Shown here in pieces: positions 27,422 through 37,013 of a DNA stretch of 64,000 bases. The stretch is from Sphingobacterium faecium. GTDB taxonomy: Bacteria > Bacteroidota > Bacteroidia > Sphingobacteriales > Sphingobacteriaceae. The stretch is from contig NZ_QBKH01000001.1 in assembly GCF_003054045.1 (NCBI RefSeq), positions 806,001 to 870,000 on the forward strand, given 5' to 3'. The notes under the pieces were generated by a model. The model saw nothing but the letters and a program-made list of their open reading frames with translations, searched no databases and was not told the DNA's origin. The position numbers and the translations under genes were made by a program. Positions within the stretch are counted from its first letter, which is position 1. The number at the start of each line of letters is the position of its first letter.

Positions 27422-29260
27422 TTAATGGTTTGAAAGGTTGAAAATATTGTCTCCTGATTTAATTCTATCTAAATTGTGTAAATAAGGTTCGTCTAGATAG
27501 CGCGGTTTCAAGATGGGATTATTTAATAATCCCCGTTGTGTTAATTCTTCTACGATTGGAATATAATCTTCTCGTATTTTTCCAATAAGGAGAGGGGATA
27601 AATCTCTTCCTTCTCGGATGTAGGTAATGATGCTCATCAGACCTTTGAGGTAAAGAGCATCTTTTGTAAATCCCCCACCGCGATATACGCGCGTACAGAT
27701 ATGAAAGGATATTTCTTCTGTGAAATGATAACGATCGACCAATAGGAAGAATGTATCGCTAAAATTATGACCTGCTAACATATGATGAACGGCAACAACA
27801 CGAGCAGCAATAATACGGAGACGGTCACCACTAAGTTCATTGACCATATATTCCGAAAATACAGCAAGCCCTTCTTGCAATTGCTCATAGCCCGGTACAC
27901 CTAGACTGAATAATTTGAAAGGCTGCGCTTTACCATTGAAATAGGTGACGATGTGTGTTCCGACTTCGTGCTGAATTAATGCGATAGCTCTTGAAGCTTC
28001 GATTTCATAATCTTTACTGATATTGAGTACACCACGGTTGACCATAATACCCGTAATATCATCTCGAATCCGTACACCTGTTTCTAAAGAAGGCATCTGT
28101 TGTCTCAAGTAATGGAGTTCCTCTTTCGCTAATTTAGCGAATTCGGTAGCATTGATCATTTTCTTAGGAGCAACGGGCTTATTTTCGTTGTGCTCATAGA
28201 CCATTAAAATGGCGCGCGCTGTTTCTAGCAAATGGTCATTTACATTGCCAAAGACTTGTAAACTACCATGCAAAAAACCTTCATTTCCGCGATCAATGAG
28301 CATCGTCATCATCGCATCCAACTCTTTTCTTTTATCTCTAAAAAGGTAAGCGATTGTTGGATCATCAATATCCTCGATCCGAAGATTGTATAAATTTCGT
28401 TTCACCAATTCTGGATCTACAGGCATGGGTCTGTACCTAAATTTAGGTGTTTTTAAAAATTTATCTTTTTTAAATTGAATCCAAGCTTCACGCGCATTTA
28501 ATGGACTCACTAATAATAAAAAATCAAATTTTTGACTTTCTACAGCTAATTCTTGATCAATTTCTAATACGAGCGGCTGAAGTTCCGTTGTGCTTAACAT
28601 ACGGAACTGGGAAACTTTCAGAGAAGTATAAAGACGAACAAATTCTAAAAAGCTCTTGCGTAGACTTTTCGTTAAAACATCTCTGTAATTTCGCAAAATA
28701 AGCGGATAGGCTTTTCCAGAATTTTCATCGAGATAATGCGGTTTTATAGCTATTCCAGCATAGAGCAATTGTTTAAATTCTTCCGCCAAAGGATTGATAA
28801 CCGGTACTGTTCCAGGGGGACTTGGTGACTTCGTATCCTTTTTAATATCAATGGACAAAGCCATATTCTGCTCATTAGTTTTAAAATCTTTAATAAACTT
28901 TTGAGCAATAGTCAAAGCAGATTTTTGCGAAATATAAATAGATACATCGCTTTCCATTTGCTTATCTTGCCAGATTTCAATGAGTTGACAAGCCCCAAAT
29001 TCATCTATCATTTGTCTGATGATAGGGGTTACGACCGCAGTAAAATCCAAATCAGACTCTTTGCCGACTAAAGAGCATGTTTCTGATTTTGCCAAATTGG
29101 ATATCATCTGATCTTTCCCTTCAATAGGAATACGATAAATTAATAATAACGGGCTGATGCGTTTAAGAACGAGTTTACTGTCTTTTGAAAACTGGATGTG
29201 AACGGGTTCTTTTTGTATGATGGATGTAACTGCTTTTGCGATTGCTTTACTTTGATCCAT
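27422..29260 (-). CDS. DUF1704 'QEGLA' metallopeptidase (MATCAP-like)
   Basis: A 612-residue protein of the DUF1704 family, often named flavohemoglobin-expression-modulating QEGLA-motif protein. The zinc-peptidase motif HEVGTH is at 431-436 and the third-ligand region QEGLAVFSEY at 462-471. Eukaryotic relatives (KIAA0895L/MATCAP) are tubulin carboxypeptidases with the same HExxxH...EEGLA arrangement. The N-terminal ~280 residues have no recognised domain. The first bases overlap the upstream amidohydrolase gene by 14, and the ATP-grasp gene follows by 13, so the three form one operon. A carboxypeptidase acting on a bacterial peptide or protein tail is the best inference; the substrate is unknown. 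Confidence 0.88.
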   Translation of the reverse strand: MDQSKAIAKAVTSIIQKEPVHIQFSKDSKLVLKRISPLLLIYRIPIEGKDQMISNLAKSETCSLVGKESDLDFTAVVTPIIRQMIDEFGACQLIEIWQDKQMESDVSIYISQKSALTIAQKFIKDFKTNEQNMALSIDIKKDTKSPSPPGTVPVINPLAEEFKQLLYAGIAIKPHYLDENSGKAYPLILRNYRDVLTKSLRKSFLEFVRLYTSLKVSQFRMLSTTELQPLVLEIDQELAVESQKFDFLLLVSPLNAREAWIQFKKDKFLKTPKFRYRPMPVDPELVKRNLYNLRIEDIDDPTIAYLFRDKRKELDAMMTMLIDRGNEGFLHGSLQVFGNVNDHLLETARAILMVYEHNENKPVAPKKMINATEFAKLAKEELHYLRQQMPSLETGVRIRDDITGIMVNRGVLNISKDYEIEASRAIALIQHEVGTHIVTYFNGKAQPFKLFSLGVPGYEQLQEGLAVFSEYMVNELSGDRLRIIAARVVAVHHMLAGHNFSDTFFLLVDRYHFTEEISFHICTRVYRGGGFTKDALYLKGLMSIITYIREGRDLSPLLIGKIREDYIPIVEELTQRGLLNNPILKPRYLDEPYLHNLDRIKSGDNIFNLSNH

Positions 29261-30032
29261 AGTGATTTTGATAGCTTTTTTTAATAAAGGATACAGAAGA
29301 ATGTAAGATTTTTCTCAACGATTCGATGTGGTCAAGGTGAGGTATACCATTCCATTCATTCATAAAATCTTTACGAAACTCAATCGATAAAACACAACCT
29401 TTTTGACCATATTTACTTGTAATCCATTTGGATAGGTAACCTCCCGAAAACTTCACATTTTCGCGAGCATCAATAGGTTGATCTTGAATACGGTGATCCT
29501 TCAGATATTTTATAAAGGAGTCGATTAATGGTCTCCAAATTCCCTTGTTATTAAGTGTTCCAATATTTATTTGGGGATTAGCCTCGGTATCCACTATTTC
29601 ATCAGGTCCTAGACGTTTTGCATTATAACTATGGATATCGTAAATAATAAAATACCCATATTTTTGAATACTATTTTCGATAACCAATGATAATATTTTT
29701 TGAATATAATGATAAGAACGTTGTAGTTCTGCTAGCATCATTTTAGTGGGTTCCTCTTTCCATACTTGGAGTCCCCAAGCCTGATCAGGATGTAAATAAA
29801 CGGCATCCTGTATGGATCGATTTAGATCCACTTGAAATCTGGAGGTGTTAACGATCAGCCGGTTGGTGTCTATATCCGTTAACATCCCTGTGAAGGGGTC
29901 TTCCTCCCTCAATCTTTCAGATTCGGAGAGATTCATGATAGGCGTAAGTTGATCTGCAAGTTGGTGTCCGTCGTGAATGGCCAACGCAAAGATTGGTCCA
30001 CCTTTTTCTTCTAATACATATTGTATGTCCAT
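29247..30032 (-). CDS. N-formylglutamate amidohydrolase-like protein
   Basis: A 261-residue member of the N-formylglutamate amidohydrolase family, a zinc hydrolase fold. Family marks are an N-terminal AIHDGHQL (18-25), the DTNRLIVNTSRFQVDLNR segment (55-72) and FIIYDIHSYNAKR in the middle. The window already has a formimidoylglutamase (hutG) for histidine degradation, so this protein is probably not needed in that pathway. It is first in the operon with the DUF1704 peptidase and the ATP-grasp ligase, and more likely acts on an N- or C-terminal glutamyl-type group. Divergent from the repair cassette. Confidence 0.85.
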   Translation of the reverse strand: MDIQYVLEEKGGPIFALAIHDGHQLADQLTPIMNLSESERLREEDPFTGMLTDIDTNRLIVNTSRFQVDLNRSIQDAVYLHPDQAWGLQVWKEEPTKMMLAELQRSYHYIQKILSLVIENSIQKYGYFIIYDIHSYNAKRLGPDEIVDTEANPQINIGTLNNKGIWRPLIDSFIKYLKDHRIQDQPIDARENVKFSGGYLSKWITSKYGQKGCVLSIEFRKDFMNEWNGIPHLDHIESLRKILHSSVSFIKKSYQNHYGSK

Positions 30033-30157
30033 ATTGTTTTTCGCTTAAAAATAAGTAGATCGTACATAGATTAAACAATTTGGAAGGCAAATAGTTTGAT
30101 TAACATGCAATCGTGATGCGGTGTAAACTAATTACTGGCATCCTTGTTATTAAGAAT

Positions 30158-31174
30158 ATGGCGTTAATAAGTTTTACTAATCGAGGTATTTATTGCAAAC
30201 AGGGAGATTTTTATATCGACCCTTGGTTGCCAGTAGACTATGCTGTCACTACACATGGTCATGCCGATCACGTGCGTTGGGGTAATAAATATTACCTATG
30301 CCACCATTTTACAAAAGCGATTATCAAGTGCCGCATAAGTGCCGATCTGATTGTCGAATCATTAGAATATGGAGAGACTGTCGTGCGAAATGGAGTGGAA
30401 ATATCCTTTCACCCAGCAGGTCACGTGATTGGATCCGCACAAGTTCGATTGGCCTACAAAGGGGAGATTTGTGTTATTTCGGGAGATTATAAGGTTGAAT
30501 ATGATGGAGTCAGCACAGCTTTTGAACCGATCAAATGCCATACATTTGTTTCAGAAAGCACTTTTGGGCTGCCTACATACAACTGGTTGGCACAGAATAT
30601 CATCTTTGACGATATTAAAAAATGGGCTATTCAAAATAAAGAAAACCATAAAACAACCGTGCTCATTGCTTATAGTTTAGGCAAAGCACAACGCTTATTA
30701 CAAAATTTAGCAGGCGATCTTCCCATCTATGTGCACAACAGTATTGGTCGATTAAATGAAGCTATTGAACATGCAGGAGTGCCATTAGCCGCATATCAAA
30801 CCATAACTCCAGAATTGAGTAAGGACGAGTTACAGGGAGGTATTTTGATCGTGCCCCCAGTCATGCGCGATAGCAAGTGGATCAAGAGTTTACAGTCAGC
30901 AGCTGTTGGTGTCTGTTCAGGATGGATGCAGGTGCGTAGTCACAGAAGGTGGCAGAGTGCTGATGCTGGATTTGCATTAAGTGATCATGCAGACTGGCGT
31001 GGTCTGATTACAGCAATCAAAGCTACTGAAGCCGAACAAATATATGTGACGCATGGATTTACATCGGTGTTTGCTCGATATTTATCCGAACAAGGCATAG
31101 CTGCCCAAGCCGTAGCTACGCAGTTTGGTCAAGAAGATGACGATGTTGCAGCAGAAAAGGAGGTCATAATTTGA
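30158..31174 (+). CDS. Ligase-associated DNA exonuclease (metallo-beta-lactamase fold)
   Basis: A 338-residue nuclease of the metallo-beta-lactamase/beta-CASP superfamily, the exonuclease member of the bacterial Lhr-ligase repair cassette. The metal motif THGHADH is at 32-38, FHPAGHVIGSAQV follows, then SGDYKVEYDG and a C-terminal SDHADW and YVTHG. I choose the ATG at 30158 because family members begin just before the ISFTNRGIYCKQGDFYIDPW segment; upstream in-frame codons look non-conserved. The stop overlaps the ligase start by four bases. Confidence 0.92.
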   Translation: MALISFTNRGIYCKQGDFYIDPWLPVDYAVTTHGHADHVRWGNKYYLCHHFTKAIIKCRISADLIVESLEYGETVVRNGVEISFHPAGHVIGSAQVRLAYKGEICVISGDYKVEYDGVSTAFEPIKCHTFVSESTFGLPTYNWLAQNIIFDDIKKWAIQNKENHKTTVLIAYSLGKAQRLLQNLAGDLPIYVHNSIGRLNEAIEHAGVPLAAYQTITPELSKDELQGGILIVPPVMRDSKWIKSLQSAAVGVCSGWMQVRSHRRWQSADAGFALSDHADWRGLITAIKATEAEQIYVTHGFTSVFARYLSEQGIAAQAVATQFGQEDDDVAAEKEVII

Positions 31175-32769
31175 AAAAATTCAGCAGGTTAATTTCCAAG
31201 CTTGAACAAAGCAACAAAACCAATGATAAACTATCTGCATTGGTAGATTATTTTTCAGAAGCAGATGATGCTGATAAAATTTGGGTGATTGCCTTATTTA
31301 CGGGTAAAAAGCCTAAAAGAACCATCAATACCAAGTTATTGAAAGAGTGGATTATCAAAATCACGGGTTTACCTACTTGGCTTTTTGTGGAAAGTTATCA
31401 TAATGTGGGGGATCTAAGCGAAACCATTGCACTGCTTTTACCACCCTCTACATCCGAATCTGATATTCCTTTACATCAATGGATCTTGGAGCTGAAGGGA
31501 CTGGTTCGTAGTAGTGACCAAGAAAAAAAAGAATTTGTATTAAATGCCTGGCAAAAATTGAATACTCAAGAACGGTTTGTATTTAATAAATTGATTTCAG
31601 GGAATTTTAGAATAGGAATATCGACCAAAAATTTAATTCATGCTTTGGCAAAATTAACTGGTTTAGATATCAACCATATTACGCACAGTATCATGGGGAA
31701 GTGGGATCCTGAACAGATTACCTTTACCGATTTAATAAACGGTTCACATGTTAATACAGATAGTTCTTGGCCCTATCCTTTTTGTCTAGCACATCCAATT
31801 GATGTGCCTGTGCATGAGCTTGGACCTCCATTGGATTGGCAGGCGGAGTGGAAATGGGATGGTATCAGAGGACAAATTATTAAACGAAATGACGAATTGT
31901 TTATCTGGTCCCGAGGCGAAGAATTGGTTACCGATCAATTTCCTGAATTGCATATTGCCTTATTGGGTCTTCCCAATGGTACGGTTATCGATGGAGAAAT
32001 ATTAGCTGTTCGCGATGGTGAAGTATTATCATTTAGTACCTTGCAACAGCGTCTGAATAGAAAGATAATTTATAAAAAACAATTGGAAGAAGCGCCTATT
32101 GCTTTTTACGCATATGATGTACTCGAATTTGGTGGAATAGATTATAGAAATGAGCCTCTTCATACAAGAAGAGCTATATTGGAACAATTATTACCTATAG
32201 AAAATATCATACTCACTGCACCAATTGTGTTATTTGATTCGTGGGAAGAATTAGTGGAAGAAAGAAAGCAATCTCGTGAATTGAATAGTGAAGGGATTAT
32301 GTTAAAACATAAAGATTCTCTTTACCATAATGGTCGAAAACGGGGGGATTGGTGGAAATGGAAAATAGAACCTTTTACGATCGATGTCGTCATGATTTAT
32401 GCTCAAAAAGGGAGTGGAAGAAGAGCTAATTTTTTCACAGATTATACTTTTGCTGTGCGTGACGGAGATCAATTTATCACAATTGCCAAAGCGTACTCTG
32501 GTCTTACTGATAAAGAAATCAAAGAGGTAAATAGTTTTGTTGTGAAAAATGCGATTGAAAAATTTGGACCAGTACGTACGGTTAAACCAGAATTGGTATT
32601 TGAAATTGCATTTGAAGGTATAGCAGTCAGTAAACGTCATAAAGCCGGACTTGCGTTAAGATTTCCCCGTATTGTTCGTTGGAGAAGGGATAAAAAAGTC
32701 GCTGATATCAACACACTAGAAGATTTGCAAATGCTATTACAATCCACTTTGAGAGCTAGTGAAAGATGA
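31171..32769 (+). CDS. ATP-dependent DNA ligase of the Lhr cassette
   Basis: A 532-residue ATP-dependent DNA ligase for repair, separate from the NAD-dependent replicative enzyme. The adenylated lysine is K228 in EWKWDGIRGQ. Other nucleotidyltransferase motifs follow: VIDGEILAVRDGEV (III), NSEGIMLKHKDS (IV) and GDWWKWKIEPF (V). An N-terminal alpha-helical DNA-binding domain spans about 1-200 and an OB domain lies at the C terminus. The start is TTG, overlapping the previous stop (TTGA) and preceded by a strong AAAAGGAGG, rare in this genome. The stop overlaps the helicase ATG. Confidence 0.95.
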   Translation: MKKFSRLISKLEQSNKTNDKLSALVDYFSEADDADKIWVIALFTGKKPKRTINTKLLKEWIIKITGLPTWLFVESYHNVGDLSETIALLLPPSTSESDIPLHQWILELKGLVRSSDQEKKEFVLNAWQKLNTQERFVFNKLISGNFRIGISTKNLIHALAKLTGLDINHITHSIMGKWDPEQITFTDLINGSHVNTDSSWPYPFCLAHPIDVPVHELGPPLDWQAEWKWDGIRGQIIKRNDELFIWSRGEELVTDQFPELHIALLGLPNGTVIDGEILAVRDGEVLSFSTLQQRLNRKIIYKKQLEEAPIAFYAYDVLEFGGIDYRNEPLHTRRAILEQLLPIENIILTAPIVLFDSWEELVEERKQSRELNSEGIMLKHKDSLYHNGRKRGDWWKWKIEPFTIDVVMIYAQKGSGRRANFFTDYTFAVRDGDQFITIAKAYSGLTDKEIKEVNSFVVKNAIEKFGPVRTVKPELVFEIAFEGIAVSKRHKAGLALRFPRIVRWRRDKKVADINTLEDLQMLLQSTLRASER

Positions 32770-35246
32770 AAAAAACAATGGGTTATCAACACGTTTTAAA
32801 GTGGCTTAAAACAAGTAAAAGAAAGCCATTTCCATTTCAAGAAAAAACATGGGAATCCTATTTGCAAGGTTATAGTGGTGTGGTCAATGCCCCCACAGGC
32901 TTTGGAAAAACGTATTCTGTATTTTTAGCTCCTATTATTGCCTATCTCAATGAAGAACATGGTCAATCCAAGAAAAAGAAAAAACTTGGACTCCGCATGA
33001 TCTGGATAACACCCTTACGTTCCTTAGCAAAAGATTTGGCGCGCGCAATGGAAGAAACCTTGTTAGAGCTTAATATCGACTGGACAGTGGGTGTACGTAA
33101 CGGCGATACATCCGTATCAGATCGACAAAAACAAAAACGTGCTATGCCGCAGGTATTACTGATTACACCAGAGAGCCTACATTTGCTCTTAGCACAAAAA
33201 AATACAGACCATCTATTTGATGACCTCACTTGTATAGTCGCAGATGAGTGGCATGAGTTATTGGGTACAAAGCGTGGTGTATTGGTCGAATTGGCTTTGT
33301 CCAGAATTAAAGGAATAATTCGATCGAGAACGGATAGAACACTTCGTATTTGGGGTATTTCTGCAACAATCGGTAATTTAGAAGAGGCTTTGGAAGTGTT
33401 GCAGCCCGACCATATGGTTCCAAAAATAATTGTCAAAGCAGATGCCGAAAAGAAAATCCGGATACAATCCATTATTCCAGATACCATCGAAATGCTTCCC
33501 TGGGCAGGGCATTTGGGCATAAAATTGGCAGATAAATTAATTCCAATCATCAAAAAAAGTAAAACCACGTTAGTCTTTACCAACACGCGAAGTCAGGCGG
33601 AAATCTGGTTTCAACATTTATTGAAGATTCATCCAGACTTTGCTGGTCAGATGGCTATACACCATGGATCCATTGATTTTGAGTTGCGCAATTGGATTGA
33701 GGATGCGCTGCATACCGGTATTTTAAAAGTCGTGATCTGCACCTCTTCTCTCGATTTGGGCGTCGATTTTAAACCTGTAGATACCGTAGTCCAAGTGGGA
33801 TCTCCAAAAGGGGTGGCGCGTTTTTTACAGCGTGCCGGACGTAGTGGGCATTCACCCTTTGAAACGTCAAAAATTTATTTTATGCCCACGCACGCTCTTG
33901 AATTGCTTGAAGTTGCTGCAATAAAAACGGCAGCTAAGACACAACAGATTGAAAGACGTGAACCCTTTATTTTACCTTTTGATGTCCTGATTCAATACTT
34001 GGTCACCTTAGCCGTCGGAGATGGGTTTGACGATAAAATAGTTTTTGATGAGGTAAAAAATACTTTTGCATTTTCAGAATTATTGGCAGAAGAATTTGCT
34101 TGGTGTATGCAGTTTATTACCCAAGGAGGCAATAGTTTACAGGCTTATCCCGAATTTCATAAAGTAGTTTTAGATGAAGAGGACGGCCTCTGGAAAGTAA
34201 CGAGTAGACAGATTGCCATGCGCCATCGTTTACATATTGGTACCATCGTGAGCGATGCGATGCTAAAAGTAAAGTTTTTGACAGGCGGATATATTGGGAT
34301 GATTGAAGAATATTTTGTTTCCAAGCTAAAACCCGGGGACCGTTTTAATTTAGCAGGACGAAGTTTAGAATTTGTCATGGTCCGAGATATGCTGGTTCTT
34401 GTGAGAAGGAGTAATCATAAAAAAACGATAACGCCAAGTTGGATGGGGGGGCGGCTGCCATTAAGCTCTAATTTGGGAGCGATACTACGTAAAAAATATA
34501 GCCAAGTACTGACTGAAAATCATGAAGAAGAAGAGTTGACCGTAATAAAACCATTGTTTGAATTGCAAGAATCGATTACGCATGTACCATTGGAGCATGA
34601 GTTTTTGGTAGAATTGATCAAAACCAAAGAAGGGTACCATCTTTTTGCATACCCCTTTGAAGGAAGATTGGTCCATGAAGTCATGGCCGCATTGGTAGCT
34701 TATCGGATTTCAAAATTAATGCCCATTACATTTTCGATTGCGATGAATGACTATGGTTTTGAATTGTTGAGTGATCAAGAAATCCCAATGGATGATGCGA
34801 TTGTCTATGAAGTTTTTTCACCTGATAATTTGAGTGAAGATATCAATGCCAGTATCAATGGGACAGAAATGGCCAAAAGAAAGTTTAGAGATATTGCCTG
34901 TATTTCAGGGCTGGTATTTCAAGGTTATCCAGGTAAATATTTAAAAAATAAACAGATTCAATCTTCTTCTTCTTTATTTTTTGATGTATTTGAGTCTTAT
35001 GATTCAAAAAATCTATTACTTAGACAAGCTTATGATGAAAATTTTCATTATCAGCTTGAAGAACCGAGATTATTGCGAGCTTTACAGAGAATTCAGCAGA
35101 GTACTATTGTACTAAAGTCGGCAGAGCGTTTCACCCCTTTTTCTTTTCCAATTAAAGTTGATAGTATGCGTGAGAGTATGAGTTCTGAAGAATTAGAGGC
35201 ACGAATAGAAAGAATGAAGGCAGAGGTATTTAAAAATTTAGATTGA
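32766..35246 (+). CDS. Ligase-associated Lhr-type DEXH helicase
   Basis: An 826-residue superfamily 2 helicase that unwinds DNA or RNA:DNA with 3'-5' polarity in this family. The Q/Walker A region is at 40-50 (NAPTGFGKTYS), DEWHELLGTKRG is the DExH motif, VLITPESLHLLL and GISATIGN are motifs Ib/III, and FLQRAGRSGH is motif VI. The length fits the Lhr-core form (about 800-900) and not the 1,500-residue full Lhr. ATGA overlap with the ligase and one-base spacing to the next gene show tight coupling. Confidence 0.94.
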   Translation: MKKTMGYQHVLKWLKTSKRKPFPFQEKTWESYLQGYSGVVNAPTGFGKTYSVFLAPIIAYLNEEHGQSKKKKKLGLRMIWITPLRSLAKDLARAMEETLLELNIDWTVGVRNGDTSVSDRQKQKRAMPQVLLITPESLHLLLAQKNTDHLFDDLTCIVADEWHELLGTKRGVLVELALSRIKGIIRSRTDRTLRIWGISATIGNLEEALEVLQPDHMVPKIIVKADAEKKIRIQSIIPDTIEMLPWAGHLGIKLADKLIPIIKKSKTTLVFTNTRSQAEIWFQHLLKIHPDFAGQMAIHHGSIDFELRNWIEDALHTGILKVVICTSSLDLGVDFKPVDTVVQVGSPKGVARFLQRAGRSGHSPFETSKIYFMPTHALELLEVAAIKTAAKTQQIERREPFILPFDVLIQYLVTLAVGDGFDDKIVFDEVKNTFAFSELLAEEFAWCMQFITQGGNSLQAYPEFHKVVLDEEDGLWKVTSRQIAMRHRLHIGTIVSDAMLKVKFLTGGYIGMIEEYFVSKLKPGDRFNLAGRSLEFVMVRDMLVLVRRSNHKKTITPSWMGGRLPLSSNLGAILRKKYSQVLTENHEEEELTVIKPLFELQESITHVPLEHEFLVELIKTKEGYHLFAYPFEGRLVHEVMAALVAYRISKLMPITFSIAMNDYGFELLSDQEIPMDDAIVYEVFSPDNLSEDINASINGTEMAKRKFRDIACISGLVFQGYPGKYLKNKQIQSSSSLFFDVFESYDSKNLLLRQAYDENFHYQLEEPRLLRALQRIQQSTIVLKSAERFTPFSFPIKVDSMRESMSSEELEARIERMKAEVFKNLD

Positions 35247-35247
35247 G

Positions 35248-35898
35248 ATGATTCGCATTATAAAAAGAGGAATTGAGCTCATTCTTGATCAGGAGCGAGC
35301 GTTGTATATTCCTTATTATCAATTGCTTGTTATTAGTGATTTTCATTTGGGTAAGTCGGGACATTTTAGGAAAGAGGGCCTACAAATTCCTAGGCAAGTA
35401 TCCGAAACCGATATTACGCGTCTTGATCATCTCGTAGCGATGTACAATCCAAAAACGTTATTGGTAACGGGTGATATGTTTCATCATCATCATAATATGG
35501 ATTTAGAGGAATTTCGGATATGGAGGATAGAAAATAAAACATTGGAAATTATTTTGGTGAAAGGCAATCATGATAAGCTGGCCAGTATTTTTTATGAACA
35601 ATTAGCGATTAAACTTTTTTCAATCTACTATGAAATAGGTGATTTTTGCTTTGTTCATGAGCAAAAAGATGCCCCTGATCACGGTAAATATATTTTTTCG
35701 GGACATATTCACCCAGGCATATTATTGAAGGGGCCAGCAAGACAACGGTTAAAATTGCCTTGTTTTGTTTTTGATGATAACACCGCTTTATTACCCGCAT
35801 TTAGTTTGTTTACCGGTTTGTATTTAATTCAAGCTAAAACAGGTCAGGAGGTATTTGCCATAACAGCAAATCGAGTTACAGCTGTTGCAACATTTTAA
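35248..35898 (+). CDS. pdeM: Ligase-associated metallophosphoesterase
   Basis: A 216-residue binuclear metallophosphoesterase, fourth member of the repair cassette. The calcineurin-type motifs are in order: DFHLG (30-34), VTGDMFHHHH (71-80), KGNHD (about 106-110), VHEQ and SGHIHPG (about 150-156). Family members are phosphodiesterases with unclear physiological substrate, possibly DNA ends. It starts one base after the helicase stop and is the operon's last gene. Confidence 0.92.
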   Translation: MIRIIKRGIELILDQERALYIPYYQLLVISDFHLGKSGHFRKEGLQIPRQVSETDITRLDHLVAMYNPKTLLVTGDMFHHHHNMDLEEFRIWRIENKTLEIILVKGNHDKLASIFYEQLAIKLFSIYYEIGDFCFVHEQKDAPDHGKYIFSGHIHPGILLKGPARQRLKLPCFVFDDNTALLPAFSLFTGLYLIQAKTGQEVFAITANRVTAVATF

Positions 35899-36194
35899 TA
35901 TTTATGTTTATGAAAACATTTTTCGTTCTTGCATTTATTTGTATTTCAAACAGGCTGAATAGTTTGTTACAGAGTAGGGATGAGGTGAGTAGGGGATAAC
36001 AATCGAAATTCATTTTGTCTTTTATCAATTGAATAGGCTGTTCATGGAAAGTTTCATTCATTTTTAAAAGATTCTCCAGATCAACTTTGGAAAAAAAAAG
36101 GTTAGTAATTTTTGAAAAAAAACACTTAACATCTGAGTTATCAGAAATTAAAATTAAATTTAGGTAAAGCAATAAAAATTAGAAATAGAAAAAT

Positions 36195-36965
36195 ATGAAA
36201 AAGCTGATTATATTATCCTGTGTCGTATTCACCATGCTAAGCTGTAGAAACAAAGATGCGAAAAAAGCTGATGCTCACGAGGTTAAATCTGAGATGCCTC
36301 AGCAAACCAGTACGGCACTTGATTTAGGGTGCTATGTCTTTAATGATGGCAAAAATAAAGTTTCCTTAGAAATTACTGAAAGTGGAGCAGAAGTGAAAGG
36401 AAATTTAAGCTATGCTTTTGCTGAAAAGGACAAGAATACAGGAACTTTTATTGGTCAATTGAAAGACGGGGTGTTAGTCGCAAATTATACCTTTCAATCC
36501 GAAGGATTAGAGTCGGTTAGACAAGTAGCATTTCAAGTCCAAAAAGATACGCTTATGGAAGGTTACGGTGATATGAATGCTGATGGTACGACCTTTAAGG
36601 ATGTCAACAGGTTAACATTTTCTTCTGATATGCCATTAGTTAAAACAGATTGCGATGAGCAGAAAAATGCATGTTTATATCAAGATGGAAAAGTATATTC
36701 TGTACTAGAGCAAAACTGTTTAACCTTGGCATCCTTTAAAACTAAATTAAATCCTTTAAAAGATGGCGCTCGAGTGGAAGGAAATCCTACCTATCTCATT
36801 TTTAATGCGGACAATTCGAAAGCCGAAATTTTTTTACCAAATTCCGATAAAGGAATTGTGTTAGAAAAATCAAGTGAAGGCAATTGGGATTCAAAACAAT
36901 ATAAATTATTTGCCTGGAAAGGATTTGTCTTACAAGAAAAGGGCGTAGCCATATATGGTGGATAG
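36195..36965 (+). CDS. Lipoprotein of unknown function
   Basis: A 256-residue exported lipoprotein. The lipobox VVFTMLSC puts the lipidated cysteine at C17, followed by a charged linker with several lysines. The body is mostly predicted beta, with GCYVFNDGKNKVSLEITESGAEVKGNLSYAF and a second module in which six-residue strands alternate. I do not recognise a family beyond generic Bacteroidota lipoproteins. It has a 296-base AT-rich upstream region with no gene. A bulged hairpin (36958-36984) spans its stop codon. Confidence 0.75.
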   Translation: MKKLIILSCVVFTMLSCRNKDAKKADAHEVKSEMPQQTSTALDLGCYVFNDGKNKVSLEITESGAEVKGNLSYAFAEKDKNTGTFIGQLKDGVLVANYTFQSEGLESVRQVAFQVQKDTLMEGYGDMNADGTTFKDVNRLTFSSDMPLVKTDCDEQKNACLYQDGKVYSVLEQNCLTLASFKTKLNPLKDGARVEGNPTYLIFNADNSKAEIFLPNSDKGIVLEKSSEGNWDSKQYKLFAWKGFVLQEKGVAIYGG

Positions 36966-37013
36966 GAGTGTCAACTCCTTCCACTTAACTATAATAAAGG
37001 TCTTTCAAGTGCC

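Noticed and set aside
35876-36172. 98-residue minus-strand frame
   Set aside because: AT-rich, low-complexity composition in an intergenic region; overlaps the end of pdeM; no recognisable domain.
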